From contig NZ_CP079094.1 of assembly GCF_019285595.1 (NCBI RefSeq), positions 1,185,001 to 1,249,000 of the forward strand: a stretch of DNA of 64,000 nt. The letters are read 5' to 3'. The translations under genes were made by a program, and so were the position numbers. The notes beneath the pieces are model-generated. The model was not told the origin of the DNA. It saw only the letters and a program-made list of their open reading frames with translations, and ran no database searches. The DNA is from Rickettsiella endosymbiont of Dermanyssus gallinae. GTDB lineage: Bacteria > Pseudomonadota > Gammaproteobacteria > Diplorickettsiales > Diplorickettsiaceae. This document shows positions 8,885-19,504 of the stretch, piece after piece (the first letter of the stretch is position 1; every line of letters begins with the position of its first letter).

Positions 8885-9632
8885 TGAGTTCCGAGAGTTG
8901 TTCGCTGGTGTAACCAAAGCGTCGTTCCCGCTGCGAATAAAAAAGGAAGGCTTTGTGCAATTCTTCTTCATTAAAGTCAGGCCATAACGTCTCTGTAAAA
9001 TAGAGTTCGGTATAAGCCAACTGCCATAAAAGAAAATTGCTAATACGGTATTCGCCGCTGGTACGGATTAATAAGTCAGGAGGAGGCAGATCAGACAAAC
9101 TTAAATAACGTGCAAATAAATCCTGAGTAATGTCTTCAGCTTGCAGTGTGCCGGTCTTAACTTGCTGCGCCAGGGCTTGCACCGCCTGAATAATATCCCA
9201 TTGGCCACTATAATCGACTGCAATAATGAGCTTTAAACCGGTATTTTTTGCGGTCAGTTGCTGCGATTTTTCTATCCATTGGCGTAAAGGTTCTTTAAAA
9301 CGCTTTAAGCTGCCCACCATCCTCAATTGTACATTGTTTTGATTGAGCTTTTCGATTTCACCTTTTAAGGTATTAAGAAAAAGTGTCATCAAATGATTCA
9401 CTTCTTGGGGCGGCCGCTGCCAATTTTCACTACTAAAAGCAAACAGCGTCAGTGCTTCCACACCCTTTTCGCCACAGGTCTTAACAATTTTACGAACAAC
9501 TTTTAACCCTTCTTGGTGACCCAACATACGGGGCAAATGCCGTTTTTTAGCCCAACGACCATTTCCATCCATAATAATAGCCAGATGGCGAGGATGTTTC
9601 GCAGAAGAAGTGGCGGAAAGCGTTTGCGTCAT
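8877..9632 (-). CDS. uppS: Undecaprenyl diphosphate synthase (cis-prenyltransferase)
   Basis: Condenses isopentenyl diphosphate with farnesyl diphosphate to make the C55 lipid carrier for peptidoglycan and O-antigen. At 251 aa, IMDGNGRWAKKR (catalytic Asp in MDGNGRW) lies near residue 20, LTLFAFSSENWQRP near 62, and RTSGEYRISNFLLWQLAYTE near 195 contains the conserved RTSGE..RISNF block. It follows frr and overlaps cdsA. The relative order uppS-cdsA-dxr differs from E. coli, where dxr comes first. Confidence 0.96.
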   Translation of the reverse strand: MTQTLSATSSAKHPRHLAIIMDGNGRWAKKRHLPRMLGHQEGLKVVRKIVKTCGEKGVEALTLFAFSSENWQRPPQEVNHLMTLFLNTLKGEIEKLNQNNVQLRMVGSLKRFKEPLRQWIEKSQQLTAKNTGLKLIIAVDYSGQWDIIQAVQALAQQVKTGTLQAEDITQDLFARYLSLSDLPPPDLLIRTSGEYRISNFLLWQLAYTELYFTETLWPDFNEEELHKAFLFYSQRERRFGYTSEQLSELNA

Positions 9633-9642
9633 AAAAAGAGCA

Positions 9643-10203
9643 CTATACCTGCATCAGTTCTTTTTCTTTTATACCGGCTACTTTTTCTACATCGCTAATC
9701 GCGCGATCGGTCACTTTCTGAATCATGTCTTGAGCGCGGCGCTCTTCATCTTCAGTGATTAATTTTTTCTTTATCAACTCTTTAAACTGATTATTAGCAT
9801 CCCGACGATGATTACGGATAGAAACACACGCGGCTTCGGCTTCTTTTTTAACCAGCTTACTCATTTCGCGTCGACGCTCTTCGGTCAGCGCTGCCAATGG
9901 CACACGCATCACATTACCAGCCGTCACCGGATTTAAACCCAAATCTGATTTTCTAATGGCTTTTTCGATAGCAGCCATCAATGATTTATCCCACGGTGTC
10001 ACCAACAATGTTCTCGCATCAGCAACGCTGATACTCGCCACATGATTTAAAGGCACTTCTTTATCATGCTGGGGAACACGCAGTTGCTCTAATAAACTAG
10101 GATGCGCTCTACCGGTACGTAATTTAGCAAGATTAAATTCCAACGCCTCAATAGCTTTTTGCATACCTTGTTCGGCGGCTAATTTGATTGAATCAATACT
10201 CAT
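9643..10203 (-). CDS. frr: Ribosome recycling factor
   Basis: With EF-G, splits the post-termination ribosome so it can be reused. The 186 aa match the family length of about 185. Family hallmarks include LRTGRAHPSLLEQL near residue 28, PLNHVASISVADARTLLVTPWDKS near 52, and the C-terminal helix EERRAQDMIQKVTDRAISDVEK. It lies 5 nt after pyrH, in the conserved rpsB-tsf-pyrH-frr order. Confidence 0.97.
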   Translation of the reverse strand: MSIDSIKLAAEQGMQKAIEALEFNLAKLRTGRAHPSLLEQLRVPQHDKEVPLNHVASISVADARTLLVTPWDKSLMAAIEKAIRKSDLGLNPVTAGNVMRVPLAALTEERRREMSKLVKKEAEAACVSIRNHRRDANNQFKELIKKKLITEDEERRAQDMIQKVTDRAISDVEKVAGIKEKELMQV

Positions 10204-10208
10204 ATTTT

Positions 10209-10937
10209 TTACTCCCCTTTACTAACCAAGGTACCTTTCTTTTTACCTTGAATAATGTCACGCAAGGTGTTTTTAGATTGGATATTAAACACATGAATAG
10301 GTAAATTATAATCGCGACATTGAGAAAAAGCGGCTAAATCCATGATACCTAACTCTTCTTCTAACACTTTTTGATAGCTTATATGTGAATACAAAGTTGC
10401 ATTCTTATCTTTCTTCGGATCAGCAGAAAATATGCCATCCACATGCGTTGCCTTTAATAACACATCCGCATTAATTTCTATACCACGTAAACTAGCGGCA
10501 GAATCCGTACTCACTAAAGGATTACCCGTTCCCCCCGCAAAAATAACGATATAGCCTTTTTCTAAATAACGCTTTGCTTTATGCCGTTCAAATAATGTAG
10601 CTAAACTTCCCGTGGAAATAGCTGACATAATTTTTGCTACTTTGCCACGCTTTTCAAATGAATCCCTTAAAGCCAGTGCATTGATAAAAGTAGCCAGCAT
10701 GCCCATTTGATCACCCGTAATGCGATCAATCCCTATTTGCGCTAAAGCGGCGCCTCGAAAAAGATTTCCACCACCAATAACAATACCAATTTGAACACCT
10801 AAATCGGCAACTTCAATAATTTCATCAACAATGGCATGGAGGATAGTAGGATCAAGGGCTTGAGAAGTCTTTCCATTCAGTGCTTCTCCACTGAGTTTAA
10901 GTAAAATGCGACGATACTTAAGTGGGTGTGACGTCAT
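10209..10937 (-). CDS. pyrH: UMP kinase
   Basis: Phosphorylates UMP to UDP; the hexameric bacterial enzyme is regulated by GTP and UTP. The 242-aa protein begins with an amino-acid-kinase fold, LLKLSGEALNG near residue 12, followed by GIVIGGGNLFRGAALAQ near 50, ATFINALALRD near 85, IFAGGTGNPLVSTDSAA near 133 and DLLLKATHVDGIFSADPKKD-like sequence near 165. It lies between tsf and frr; a small hairpin occupies the gap to tsf. Confidence 0.97.
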   Translation of the reverse strand: MTSHPLKYRRILLKLSGEALNGKTSQALDPTILHAIVDEIIEVADLGVQIGIVIGGGNLFRGAALAQIGIDRITGDQMGMLATFINALALRDSFEKRGKVAKIMSAISTGSLATLFERHKAKRYLEKGYIVIFAGGTGNPLVSTDSAASLRGIEINADVLLKATHVDGIFSADPKKDKNATLYSHISYQKVLEEELGIMDLAAFSQCRDYNLPIHVFNIQSKNTLRDIIQGKKKGTLVSKGE

Positions 10938-10997
10938 AGAATTAACACGCTGTTTTAACTAAGAGTTGGATGATAACCTTTTCTCCACTTCCCTGTC

Positions 10998-11019
10998 ATC
11001 CTCGGCCTGCACCGAGGAT
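10998..11019. terminator. Hairpin in the tsf-pyrH gap
   Basis: ATCCTCGG at 10998-11005 and CCGAGGAT at 11012-11019 are perfect inverted copies around a 6-nt loop. A T-run on either side is weak, so it may be an attenuator or one unit of a dispersed CATCCTCGG-type repeat rather than a strong terminator. Confidence 0.45.
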
Positions 11020-11053
11020 ACAAAAGTAAAGCTTACTACTGCAGATTTTTATA

Positions 11054-11941
11054 CTATGAGGCTTTGACTTGCGCCATGACCGCTTCAGCAAAATCTTCTT
11101 TAGGCTTTTCTATGCCTTCTCCTACGGCAAAACGAACAAAACCAACCACTTTGGCCTGTGATTCACGCAGCAATTTTTCCACGTTCATCGTTTCATCTTT
11201 AATAAAAGGTTGTCCCAACAAAGTTACCTCATTAAGAAACTTTGTGATTCGACCGGCAATCATTTTATCAATAACGGCTTGTGGTTTACCGCTAGCCTGT
11301 GCTTGTGCCGTAAAAATTTCTCGTTCCTTTGCAATGACATCATTAGAAACATCATCGGCTGAAACTACTAAAGGATTATTAGCAATAATATGCAAGGCTA
11401 AATCTTTCGCTAACTGCTCATCGCCGCCTTGTAGTTGCACAATAGTACCCAGTCGTCCCGTATGAACATAGGAACCTATGACGCCACCGGCCTTTGCATC
11501 AACAAAGGCTAAACGTCTAATCTGGATATTTTCGCCTAACTTAGCAATCAAATTCTGGCGGGTAGTCTCTACAGACTCGCCCGTTCCAGGGAAAGAAGCC
11601 GCTAAAAGTGTTTCTACAGAGTCTATATGCTTATCCAACGCTAATTGTGTTACCGCATCAACAAACTGTTTAAAGTTTTCATCGCGGGCGACAAAATCCG
11701 TTTCACAATTAACTTCTAAAATAATAGAACGTTCTGCATTCGACTTAATAACAATTAAACCTTCTGCTGCAATACGACCTGATTTTTTCTCAGCCTGGAT
11801 TTGACCTGATTTACGCATCGCATCTGCCGCGGCATCTAAATTACCCTCAGCAGCGGTTAATGCCTTTTTACAATCCATCATACCGGCCCCTGTTCGGGCA
11901 CGTAATTCTTGAACCAGCGCGGCTGTTATTGGTGTTACCAT
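11054..11941 (-). CDS. tsf: Elongation factor Ts
   Basis: Nucleotide exchange factor that reloads EF-Tu with GTP. The 295-aa protein has an N-terminal UBA-like domain (VQELRARTGAGMMDCKKAL, residues 10-28), then the core with LEVNCETDFVARDENF near 74, the classic EF-Tu contact, and HIIANNPLVVSADDV near 185. It begins 4 nt after the rpsB stop; the two genes are normally co-transcribed. Confidence 0.97.
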   Translation of the reverse strand: MVTPITAALVQELRARTGAGMMDCKKALTAAEGNLDAAADAMRKSGQIQAEKKSGRIAAEGLIVIKSNAERSIILEVNCETDFVARDENFKQFVDAVTQLALDKHIDSVETLLAASFPGTGESVETTRQNLIAKLGENIQIRRLAFVDAKAGGVIGSYVHTGRLGTIVQLQGGDEQLAKDLALHIIANNPLVVSADDVSNDVIAKEREIFTAQAQASGKPQAVIDKMIAGRITKFLNEVTLLGQPFIKDETMNVEKLLRESQAKVVGFVRFAVGEGIEKPKEDFAEAVMAQVKAS

Positions 11942-11945
11942 GTTT

Positions 11946-12734
11946 TTATTCTCCCTTTTTATCCGCTACCGTTTCAGCAACTTTTTCTTCGGCGTCCACT
12001 ACTTGCGCTTTTTCAGCTTCTTTCGCAGGAATATCCGAAGCATTGTCTGCTTTTGATCGCGCTTCTAAAATTGTATCTGCCACCATTTGGGTATAAAGCT
12101 CAATGGCACGTGCCGCATCATCATTACCAGGAATGATGTAATCAATCCCTTCAGGTGAATGGTTGGTATCCACGACACTGATAACAGGTATCTTTAACTT
12201 TTGCGCTTCAGCAATGGCGATATCCTCGTAACCTCTATCAATAACAAATAAGGCGTCAGGCAAACCGCTCATATCCTTGATACCACCCAGACCCCGCTCT
12301 AATTTATCCATTTGGCGTTGTAAATTGAGGGCTTCTTTCTTGGTTAATTTAAGAAAACTACCATCTAAGCTTTGTGCTTCTAACTCTTTCAGCCGTCTAA
12401 CGGACTGACGAATCGTACGGTAGTTTGTCAAAAGCCCACCTAACCAACGATGGTTAACATAGGGCATACCACAACGCTTCGCTTCAGCTTTCACTAAATC
12501 TTGCGCTGCTCGCTTTGTTCCTACAAATAAAATCTTACTACCCGGTCTTGCAGCGATTTTAGCCACATAGTTGAGGGCTTCAGTAATATAATCACGAGTT
12601 TTTTCTAAATCGACGATGCTGATTCCGCTTCTAACGCCATAGATATAAGGCGCCATTTTAGGCTCACGGAAACAGGTGCGGTGACCAAAATGTACACCGG
12701 CTTCAAATAATTGTCTTAATGTTGCTGTTGACAC
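11946..12734 (-). CDS. rpsB: 30S ribosomal protein S2
   Basis: Small-subunit protein near the neck of the 30S; recruits bS1. At 262 aa it has [23 protein letters not shown]-type opening sequence, [15 protein letters not shown] near 75, [16 protein letters not shown] near 92, and [17 protein letters not shown]-like sequence near 150. The C-terminal 35 residues are an acidic Ala/Glu/Lys tail ([17 protein letters not shown]). It is the first gene of the long minus-strand run, with a structured upstream region of about 190 bp. Confidence 0.97.
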   Translation of the reverse strand: MSTATLRQLFEAGVHFGHRTCFREPKMAPYIYGVRSGISIVDLEKTRDYITEALNYVAKIAARPGSKILFVGTKRAAQDLVKAEAKRCGMPYVNHRWLGGLLTNYRTIRQSVRRLKELEAQSLDGSFLKLTKKEALNLQRQMDKLERGLGGIKDMSGLPDALFVIDRGYEDIAIAEAQKLKIPVISVVDTNHSPEGIDYIIPGNDDAARAIELYTQMVADTILEARSKADNASDIPAKEAEKAQVVDAEEKVAETVADKKGE

Positions 12735-12928
12735 AGTTCTTACTCTCCAAAATCGCGAAACTTACTCTCGTTATTGCCTAGCAATCGAGTTAAAAATGCT
12801 TCGCTGGGTTAAACCTCCACCTATCAATACCTGAAGACTACCCCGCACAAATCAAAAGCCTAGGCTTTTGGCGTAACGGCTATAGCCACCCTCGGATACC
12901 TTAACAATAGGTGTGTGAAATAACGCCT
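12735..12928 (-). promoter_or_regulatory. Structured leader region upstream of rpsB
   Basis: This gene-free stretch upstream of rpsB holds an 18-bp perfect palindrome at 12853-12870 (CAAAAGCCTAGGCTTTTG) and a 10-bp palindrome at 12878-12887 (GGCTATAGCC). A GGAGAGTAAGAA ribosome site lies just before the start. S2 represses its own operon by binding the leader in other gammaproteobacteria; these hairpins could be that control site, but I cannot match a known fold by eye. Confidence 0.45.
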
Positions 12929-12986
12929 TATACTCTTCGCACTTGAATTCCGACTGTGTTGCCGAAAATTCCATTGCTGTGAGTAC
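12929..12986. repeat. Intergenic TATACTC...GAGTA repeat, short form
   Basis: TATACTCTTCGCACTTGAAT, then CGACTGTGTTGCCGAAAA and CCATTGCTGTGAGTA. It is the same short form as 2531-2593, lacking the inner ~65 bp present at 3665 and 6771. The remaining gene-free sequence to 13187 shows nothing else I can name. Confidence 0.75.
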
Positions 12987-13193
12987 ATTAAGCGCGATGT
13001 TTTATACCATAGAGCCCCCCCAGAAACAACTTAAGAGCCCTCTGGAAACAGCGCGTCCCACCACCCGATCAGGATCGAACAAACCCTAAAATGTAAGCCA
13101 AATACTGATCTAATTGATTAAAAGGGAAGCTTAAGGTTCGATAAAGCTTATTCCTATAAGATAGGATTATCTGATGCCTGTCCCTTCGTGTTG

Positions 13194-14039
13194 ATGCATA
13201 AAAATAATAACAGTCCCATTTACATGAAAAATAATATAAAAAACCCGCTAGATGTGCCTGTTAATTTAGACCAGCTCGCCCGTACCAGTAAACCGCTTCA
13301 ACTACCGAATGCCTGCTATGAAAGCCTGACTACAAAAAATAGCGATAACACGCCTTATGCGCGTTACCGCTTTAAGCTCAAAAAATTTGGGGTGCTGATT
13401 ATTTCACTGGCTTATGCGGATGAAGGTCAAACCCTGCAACGCATTGCCGAAAATATCGATATACCGCACAAGCACAATGACCGGGAGTCTTTTGTCTGGG
13501 ATATTAAAGTAGCTGCCGAAAGCGCTACTGCCGATTATCTAGCCCGTTCCCACCAGGCCAATGAGTTTTATTTACATACGGATTGTTCATACGAAGAAAA
13601 AGTGCCTGATTATTTTGGTTTATATGTCTTAAATCCAGACCAATTTGACGGCGGTAAAAACCTAATCGTAGATCACCGGGATTTAATACCGCGCTTATCT
13701 AAAGAAAGTTTATATGTATTACAAAACCATCCCGTTACTATCAAGGTACCGCAAGAGTTTTATAAAGGCATCACCGCTATAACAGCGCCCATCATTGATA
13801 AGGATTTAAATCTGCGCTATAGACGTGAAATCATCGATCTAGAAAAATTAACCAGCGCACAAAAAACAGCCCTACATGAATTTGAAAATTTGGCTTATTC
13901 AACGCAACATACGCGTCATTTAGCTTTAGATAAAAATCAAATCCTTTTATTACATAATAAAAGGTATCTGCATGGAAGAACCCTAATAAAAGATAAAAAA
14001 AGACATTTAAAACGTATTCATTTTTTTGAAAAGCCTTAA
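13194..14039 (+). CDS. TauD/TfdA-like Fe(II)/2-oxoglutarate dioxygenase
   Basis: Likely a non-haem iron dioxygenase that hydroxylates or desaturates a small molecule using 2-oxoglutarate. In the ~281-aa protein, YLHTDCSYEEK near residue 140 supplies the His-X-Asp iron ligands, and LLLHNKRYLHGRTLI near 255 supplies the distal His and the Arg that holds 2-oxoglutarate. The start is uncertain: GTG 13188, ATG 13194 and ATG 13224 are possible and none has a good ribosome site. The ATP-grasp gene starts 30 bp downstream, so the pair may form a small peptide or amide natural-product module; the substrate is unknown. Confidence 0.75.
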   Translation: MHKNNNSPIYMKNNIKNPLDVPVNLDQLARTSKPLQLPNACYESLTTKNSDNTPYARYRFKLKKFGVLIISLAYADEGQTLQRIAENIDIPHKHNDRESFVWDIKVAAESATADYLARSHQANEFYLHTDCSYEEKVPDYFGLYVLNPDQFDGGKNLIVDHRDLIPRLSKESLYVLQNHPVTIKVPQEFYKGITAITAPIIDKDLNLRYRREIIDLEKLTSAQKTALHEFENLAYSTQHTRHLALDKNQILLLHNKRYLHGRTLIKDKKRHLKRIHFFEKP

Positions 14040-14069
14040 TAACAAGGCAAATTAATATAAATAAACGCT

Positions 14070-15814
14070 ATGAACCCTATCAAACAACTGTTACCTGAAG
14101 CCTTAACCGATTATTTGCAATTCAAACAAGATAAAAATAATTTAATTAAACAATTAAACAAAAAGGCATCCCCCGCAATAGATTTTAAAAAATACGACTT
14201 TAATCCTTATCCCTTATTGCTCAGCCAAACATTAATTGATCAGATAAAAGAGGCACATACCTTACTCACAAAAGCTGTCACGCAAATAGTCACGCATTTT
14301 TTTAAAGATCATGCTATACAAAACATGCTATCGCTACCCGATAAAACACTTAATTTATTAGCCACATGCCAGTATAAACCTTATCAACTCGGCGCCATTC
14401 GCCCGGACTTTCTTTTTGACAACGACTACCATATAAAAATATGTGAAATAAATGCGCGATTCCCGAGTAACATGTTTATATTTAGCGAATATTTATATGA
14501 AGAAATGTTCCAAAAATATAAGCGTCCATCGATGAGACAGGAAAGCATTGTGAAAGCAATGCGAAGTCGAAGAGCCCGCGATAGGCGTGCGTTGACGGGC
14601 GAAGCAGGAAACGCATCACGCCGTAAAGTCATTTGTGGGAGGCACGGGCATGAACTCCGAAGGAGTGACTGCGTGCCGGACGCAGGACGTATCGCGGCCT
14701 AATTTCAGTCGCGTCATGCGAACGAATTTCGGGGACACGATGGCCGAAATTCTTCGGGAGCATAGCGACTCACTTGCCTTGAAGCTTAGCCAACCCTCGA
14801 TCAACAGCACAACCACAATACAAGCGTTTTTTGATTTAAAAAAATCAATTCATACGATGAGACAGGAAAGCATTGTGAAAGCAATGCGAAGTCGAAGAGC
14901 CCGCGATAGGCGTGCGTTGACGGGCGAAGCAGGAAACGCATCACGTCGTAAAGTCATTTGTGGGAGGCACGGGCATGAACTCCGAAGGAGTGAGTGCGTG
15001 CCGGACGCAGGACGTATCGCGGCCTAATTTCAGTCGCGTCATGCGAACGAATTTCGGGGACACGATGGCCGAAATTCTTCGGGAGCATAGCGACTCACTT
15101 GTTCTTATCGCCAAAGAAAAAAGCGCTGAAATTTACTTATTAAAAAACAAACTGTTACCTAATCTTTCGCATGCAAACGTTTTTACTACTTCGCCTGAAG
15201 AACACCTATTAAACAAAACTGAAGAAAACGAACAATTTATACTAAATTTACAACAAGAAGAATTATTGGCGATGGACCCTAAACTACTCACTCAAATAAG
15301 CGATAACCTTTATTTTAATGATCTAAGAACGATATTTATAGCACACGATAAACGATTGTTTGCCGTATTATGCAATAAAAACATTATGTCCAACTATCTG
15401 AGCACCGACGAATTGAATCGCTTGCACCAGTATGTGATACCAACGTATTTAATCGATGAAAAAATCAAACGTCTTGCAGACGCTAATAAAGACGCTTGGG
15501 TTTTAAAGAAATTTTCGGGTGGTAAAGGCGAAGGCATGACGATTGGTAAAGAAACACAGCCATCGGCATTTAAAAAAATATTAGCAACGGCTGCTTTAGA
15601 TACAATTGCCCAACCTTTTATTGAACAACCTTTGTTTAATCTTATCAACTATCATTCTGCCGATAAAAAAAACAGCGATGACGCGCTCTATTTAGTGGGT
15701 TCAATTCTCAGCTTTAATAATCAATTATTAGGTCCTGGATTATTTAGAGCATCCGCTAAAACAGTCATCAACGCCACCGGCGGTGGCGCTACGTTTTTTA
15801 CAGCGCTTTATTAA
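14070..15814 (+). CDS. ATP-grasp-type enzyme interrupted by two intron-like elements
   Basis: Three coding pieces (14070-14529, 14777-14854, 15102-15814) are separated by two copies of the 247-bp element. Joining them gives one open frame of 1251 nt (416 aa) with no frameshift or stop: ...KYKRPS-LKLSQPS... and ...KKSIH-ILIAKEKS... read straight through. As DNA stands, each element introduces a stop (GCGGCCTAA). The C-terminal part, WVLKKFSGGKGEGMTIGKE and DTIAQPFIEQPLF, resembles circularly permuted ATP-grasp enzymes that join a carboxylate to an amine. The N-terminal RPDFLFDNDYHIKICEINAR suits the same family. Substrate unknown; partner of the upstream dioxygenase gene. Confidence 0.75.
14530..14776 (+). 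mobile_element. 247-bp intron-like element, copy 1
   Basis: Starts CGATGAGACAGG and ends GACTCACTTG, in the same orientation as the host gene. It differs from the other copies only by C instead of G at element position 140. Deleting exactly these bases joins CCAT to CCTTG and keeps the ATP-grasp frame. No target duplication flanks it. Its longest reading frame (from ATG at element position 3) is about 56 codons and is not protein-like. By my count roughly 56% GC, well above the surrounding DNA. Confidence 0.92.
14855..15101 (+). mobile_element. 247-bp intron-like element, copy 2
   Basis: Second copy in the same gene, 78 bp after copy 1, same orientation. Only difference from the family: T instead of C at element position 92. 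Upstream flank AATTCATA, downstream TTCTTATC. The 78-bp stretch between the copies is exactly 26 codons, open throughout when spliced. Removal gives CAT-ATT-CTT-ATC (H-I-L-I). Confidence 0.92.
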
Positions 15815-15870
15815 AAAAACAAATCACTGACTGTGGAAGTGCTAATATATAAACTAATCTTGTTAGCTAG

Positions 15871-17180
<1,310 letters not shown>

Positions 17181-17183
17181 ATC

Positions 17184-17774
17184 TTATAATAACTCTCGCT
17201 TTGGATTTTTTGCACCGACTTTTAAATAAAAAGCGGCATGCCTTGCCCATACCCAAGTATATTGAACGAAGCTCAGTAATGTCGTAACAAACACCGCTTC
17301 AACCAGATGCTGGATAACAAGATCGGGTAAGGAAAAAAAAGCTAACTTGATAATTAATAAAGTTACTAAGACCAGCTGCAAGAAAGTATTTAATTTACTA
17401 ATCCAAACCGGTTTATAGTCTAAAGGGCCAACCCAATAGCGATAAATAAGCGCACCACCCATAATCCAAATATCACGCCCTATGACCAGCGCCGTTAACC
17501 AGAGTGGAATTTGATTGAGATAAGCCAGAACAATAAAACTCCCCATGAGTAATAATTTATCGGCCAGTGGATCCAATAAAGCACCTAAGTGCGTTGTCCA
17601 GCCAAAGAAACGTGCTAATAAACCATCCAAGGCATCACTTAAGCCGGCTATTAAAAATAGATAGAATGCAAAAGGATAACACTTCTTAAGTAAAGCCCAT
17701 AGAATAGGACCTATTAGTACAAAACGAATACAAGTAATTAAATTCGGCAAGTAACGTAGTTGTATTCGGATCAT
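17184..17774 (-). CDS. pgsA: CDP-diacylglycerol-glycerol-3-phosphate 3-phosphatidyltransferase
   Basis: An inner-membrane enzyme that makes phosphatidylglycerol phosphate from CDP-diacylglycerol. In the 196-aa protein the CDP-alcohol phosphotransferase motif D-x2-DG-x2-AR-x8-G-x3-D-x3-D is complete in SDALDGLLARFFGW ... HLGALLDPLADK (residues ~45-71). There are several hydrophobic helices. Paired with hda downstream; divergent from the IHF-like gene. It may belong to a CLS-type subfamily, but the size favours PgsA. Confidence 0.88.
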   Translation of the reverse strand: MIRIQLRYLPNLITCIRFVLIGPILWALLKKCYPFAFYLFLIAGLSDALDGLLARFFGWTTHLGALLDPLADKLLLMGSFIVLAYLNQIPLWLTALVIGRDIWIMGGALIYRYWVGPLDYKPVWISKLNTFLQLVLVTLLIIKLAFFSLPDLVIQHLVEAVFVTTLLSFVQYTWVWARHAAFYLKVGAKNPKRELL

Positions 17775-17816
17775 TTTTTTGGCTTAATCAGACTTATCAT
17801 AGGATCAATTATAGCT

Positions 17817-18134
17817 ATGCTTAAACCAGAACTCATTAACCAACTCATAAAAAAGTTCCCTCAGCTATCGACTTCCGTCGTTAAACGAAGTGTTGAACAA
17901 TTAGTCAAAACGCTAGAACAAGCGTTACAACAAAGCCGTCGCATAGAAATCCGTGGTTTTGGAAGTTTCTCTTCCCATTATAATGCCGCACGCTCTGCTT
18001 TTAATCCCAAAACAGGCCAACATTTTTTAGCGCCTGAAAAATACCGACTTCATTTTAAAATGGGGAAAAATCTAAAACAGCGTATTAATCAACCCTCTAA
18101 GCATATCGACCAAGAATTAGACGATAATAGATAG
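17817..18134 (+). CDS. HU/IHF-family DNA-bending protein (IHF-like, long tail)
   Basis: A histone-like dimer that bends DNA. The ATG at 17817 gives 105 aa starting MLKPELINQLIKKFPQLS; the frame extends upstream but loses homology. IEIRGFGSFSSHYNAARSAFNPKTGQ matches the DNA-binding arm of IHF beta, including the intercalating Pro region (NPKTGQ). A C-terminal extension (KQRINQPSKHIDQELDDNR) goes beyond the usual ~95 aa. It ends 3 nt before the convergent obg stop. Most like ihfB, but its divergence leaves subfamily open. Confidence 0.8.
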   Translation: MLKPELINQLIKKFPQLSTSVVKRSVEQLVKTLEQALQQSRRIEIRGFGSFSSHYNAARSAFNPKTGQHFLAPEKYRLHFKMGKNLKQRINQPSKHIDQELDDNR

Positions 18135-18137
18135 TGT

Positions 18138-19180
<1,043 letters not shown>

Positions 19181-19201
19181 CATTAAGTTAGTAATTAACG
19201 T

Positions 19202-19492
19202 TTAGCTTGCTTGTGCTTGCTCTTGAGCGTCGGTCGTTATTGGCATAACAGAGACATACTGTCTTAGTTTAGGACCTTTGCGCATAAACTTAACCGCACC
19301 TTCGACTAAAGCGAATATAGTGTGATCTTTACCGATTCCGACGTTACTACCAGCATGGTAATGTGTGCCGCGCTGACGGATAATGATATTACCTGCCTTC
19401 ACAAACTCACCACCAAAATGCTTTACGCCTAGACGTTTAGAGTGGGAATCGCGACCATTTCGGGTACTACCCCCTGCTTTTTTGTGTGCCAT
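19202..19492 (-). CDS. rpmA: 50S ribosomal protein L27
   Basis: L27 sits at the peptidyl-transferase centre, its N-terminus reaching the P-site tRNA. At 96 aa it has the canonical [16 protein letters not shown] start, then [25 protein letters not shown], and a C-terminal extension of about 10 residues ([10 protein letters not shown]). No cleavable N-terminal extension of the Firmicutes type is present. It follows rplU by 12 nt and precedes a terminator. Confidence 0.97.
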   Translation of the reverse strand: MAHKKAGGSTRNGRDSHSKRLGVKHFGGEFVKAGNIIIRQRGTHYHAGSNVGIGKDHTIFALVEGAVKFMRKGPKLRQYVSVMPITTDAQEQAQAS

Positions 19493-19504
19493 TAGGACAA
19501 ACCC

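Noticed and set aside
11064-11465. Plus-strand frame opposite tsf (133 codons)
   Set aside because: Antisense of a well conserved gene, Ser/Cys/Thr-rich and not protein-like.
14531-14702. Reading frame MRQESIVKAMRSRRARDRRA onward inside each 247-bp element
   Set aside because: Present in every copy only because the DNA is identical; no ribosome site, unnatural Arg/Ala-rich composition, and the sequence is explained by RNA-like helices.
14530-14776. Group I or group II intron assignment
   Set aside because: The 3' terminal G is compatible with group I, but the last upstream base is A in two copies, no GACUA/UAGUC-like P7 was found, and there is no GUGYG start or domain V hairpin for group II. 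Left unassigned.
14960-15101. Frame MGGTGMNSEGVSACRTQDVS running from the element into the next exon
   Set aside because: It is open through the element's 3' half by chance of phase (247 = 3x82+1). It would lack the enzyme's N-terminal part, and in the integrase the phase differs.
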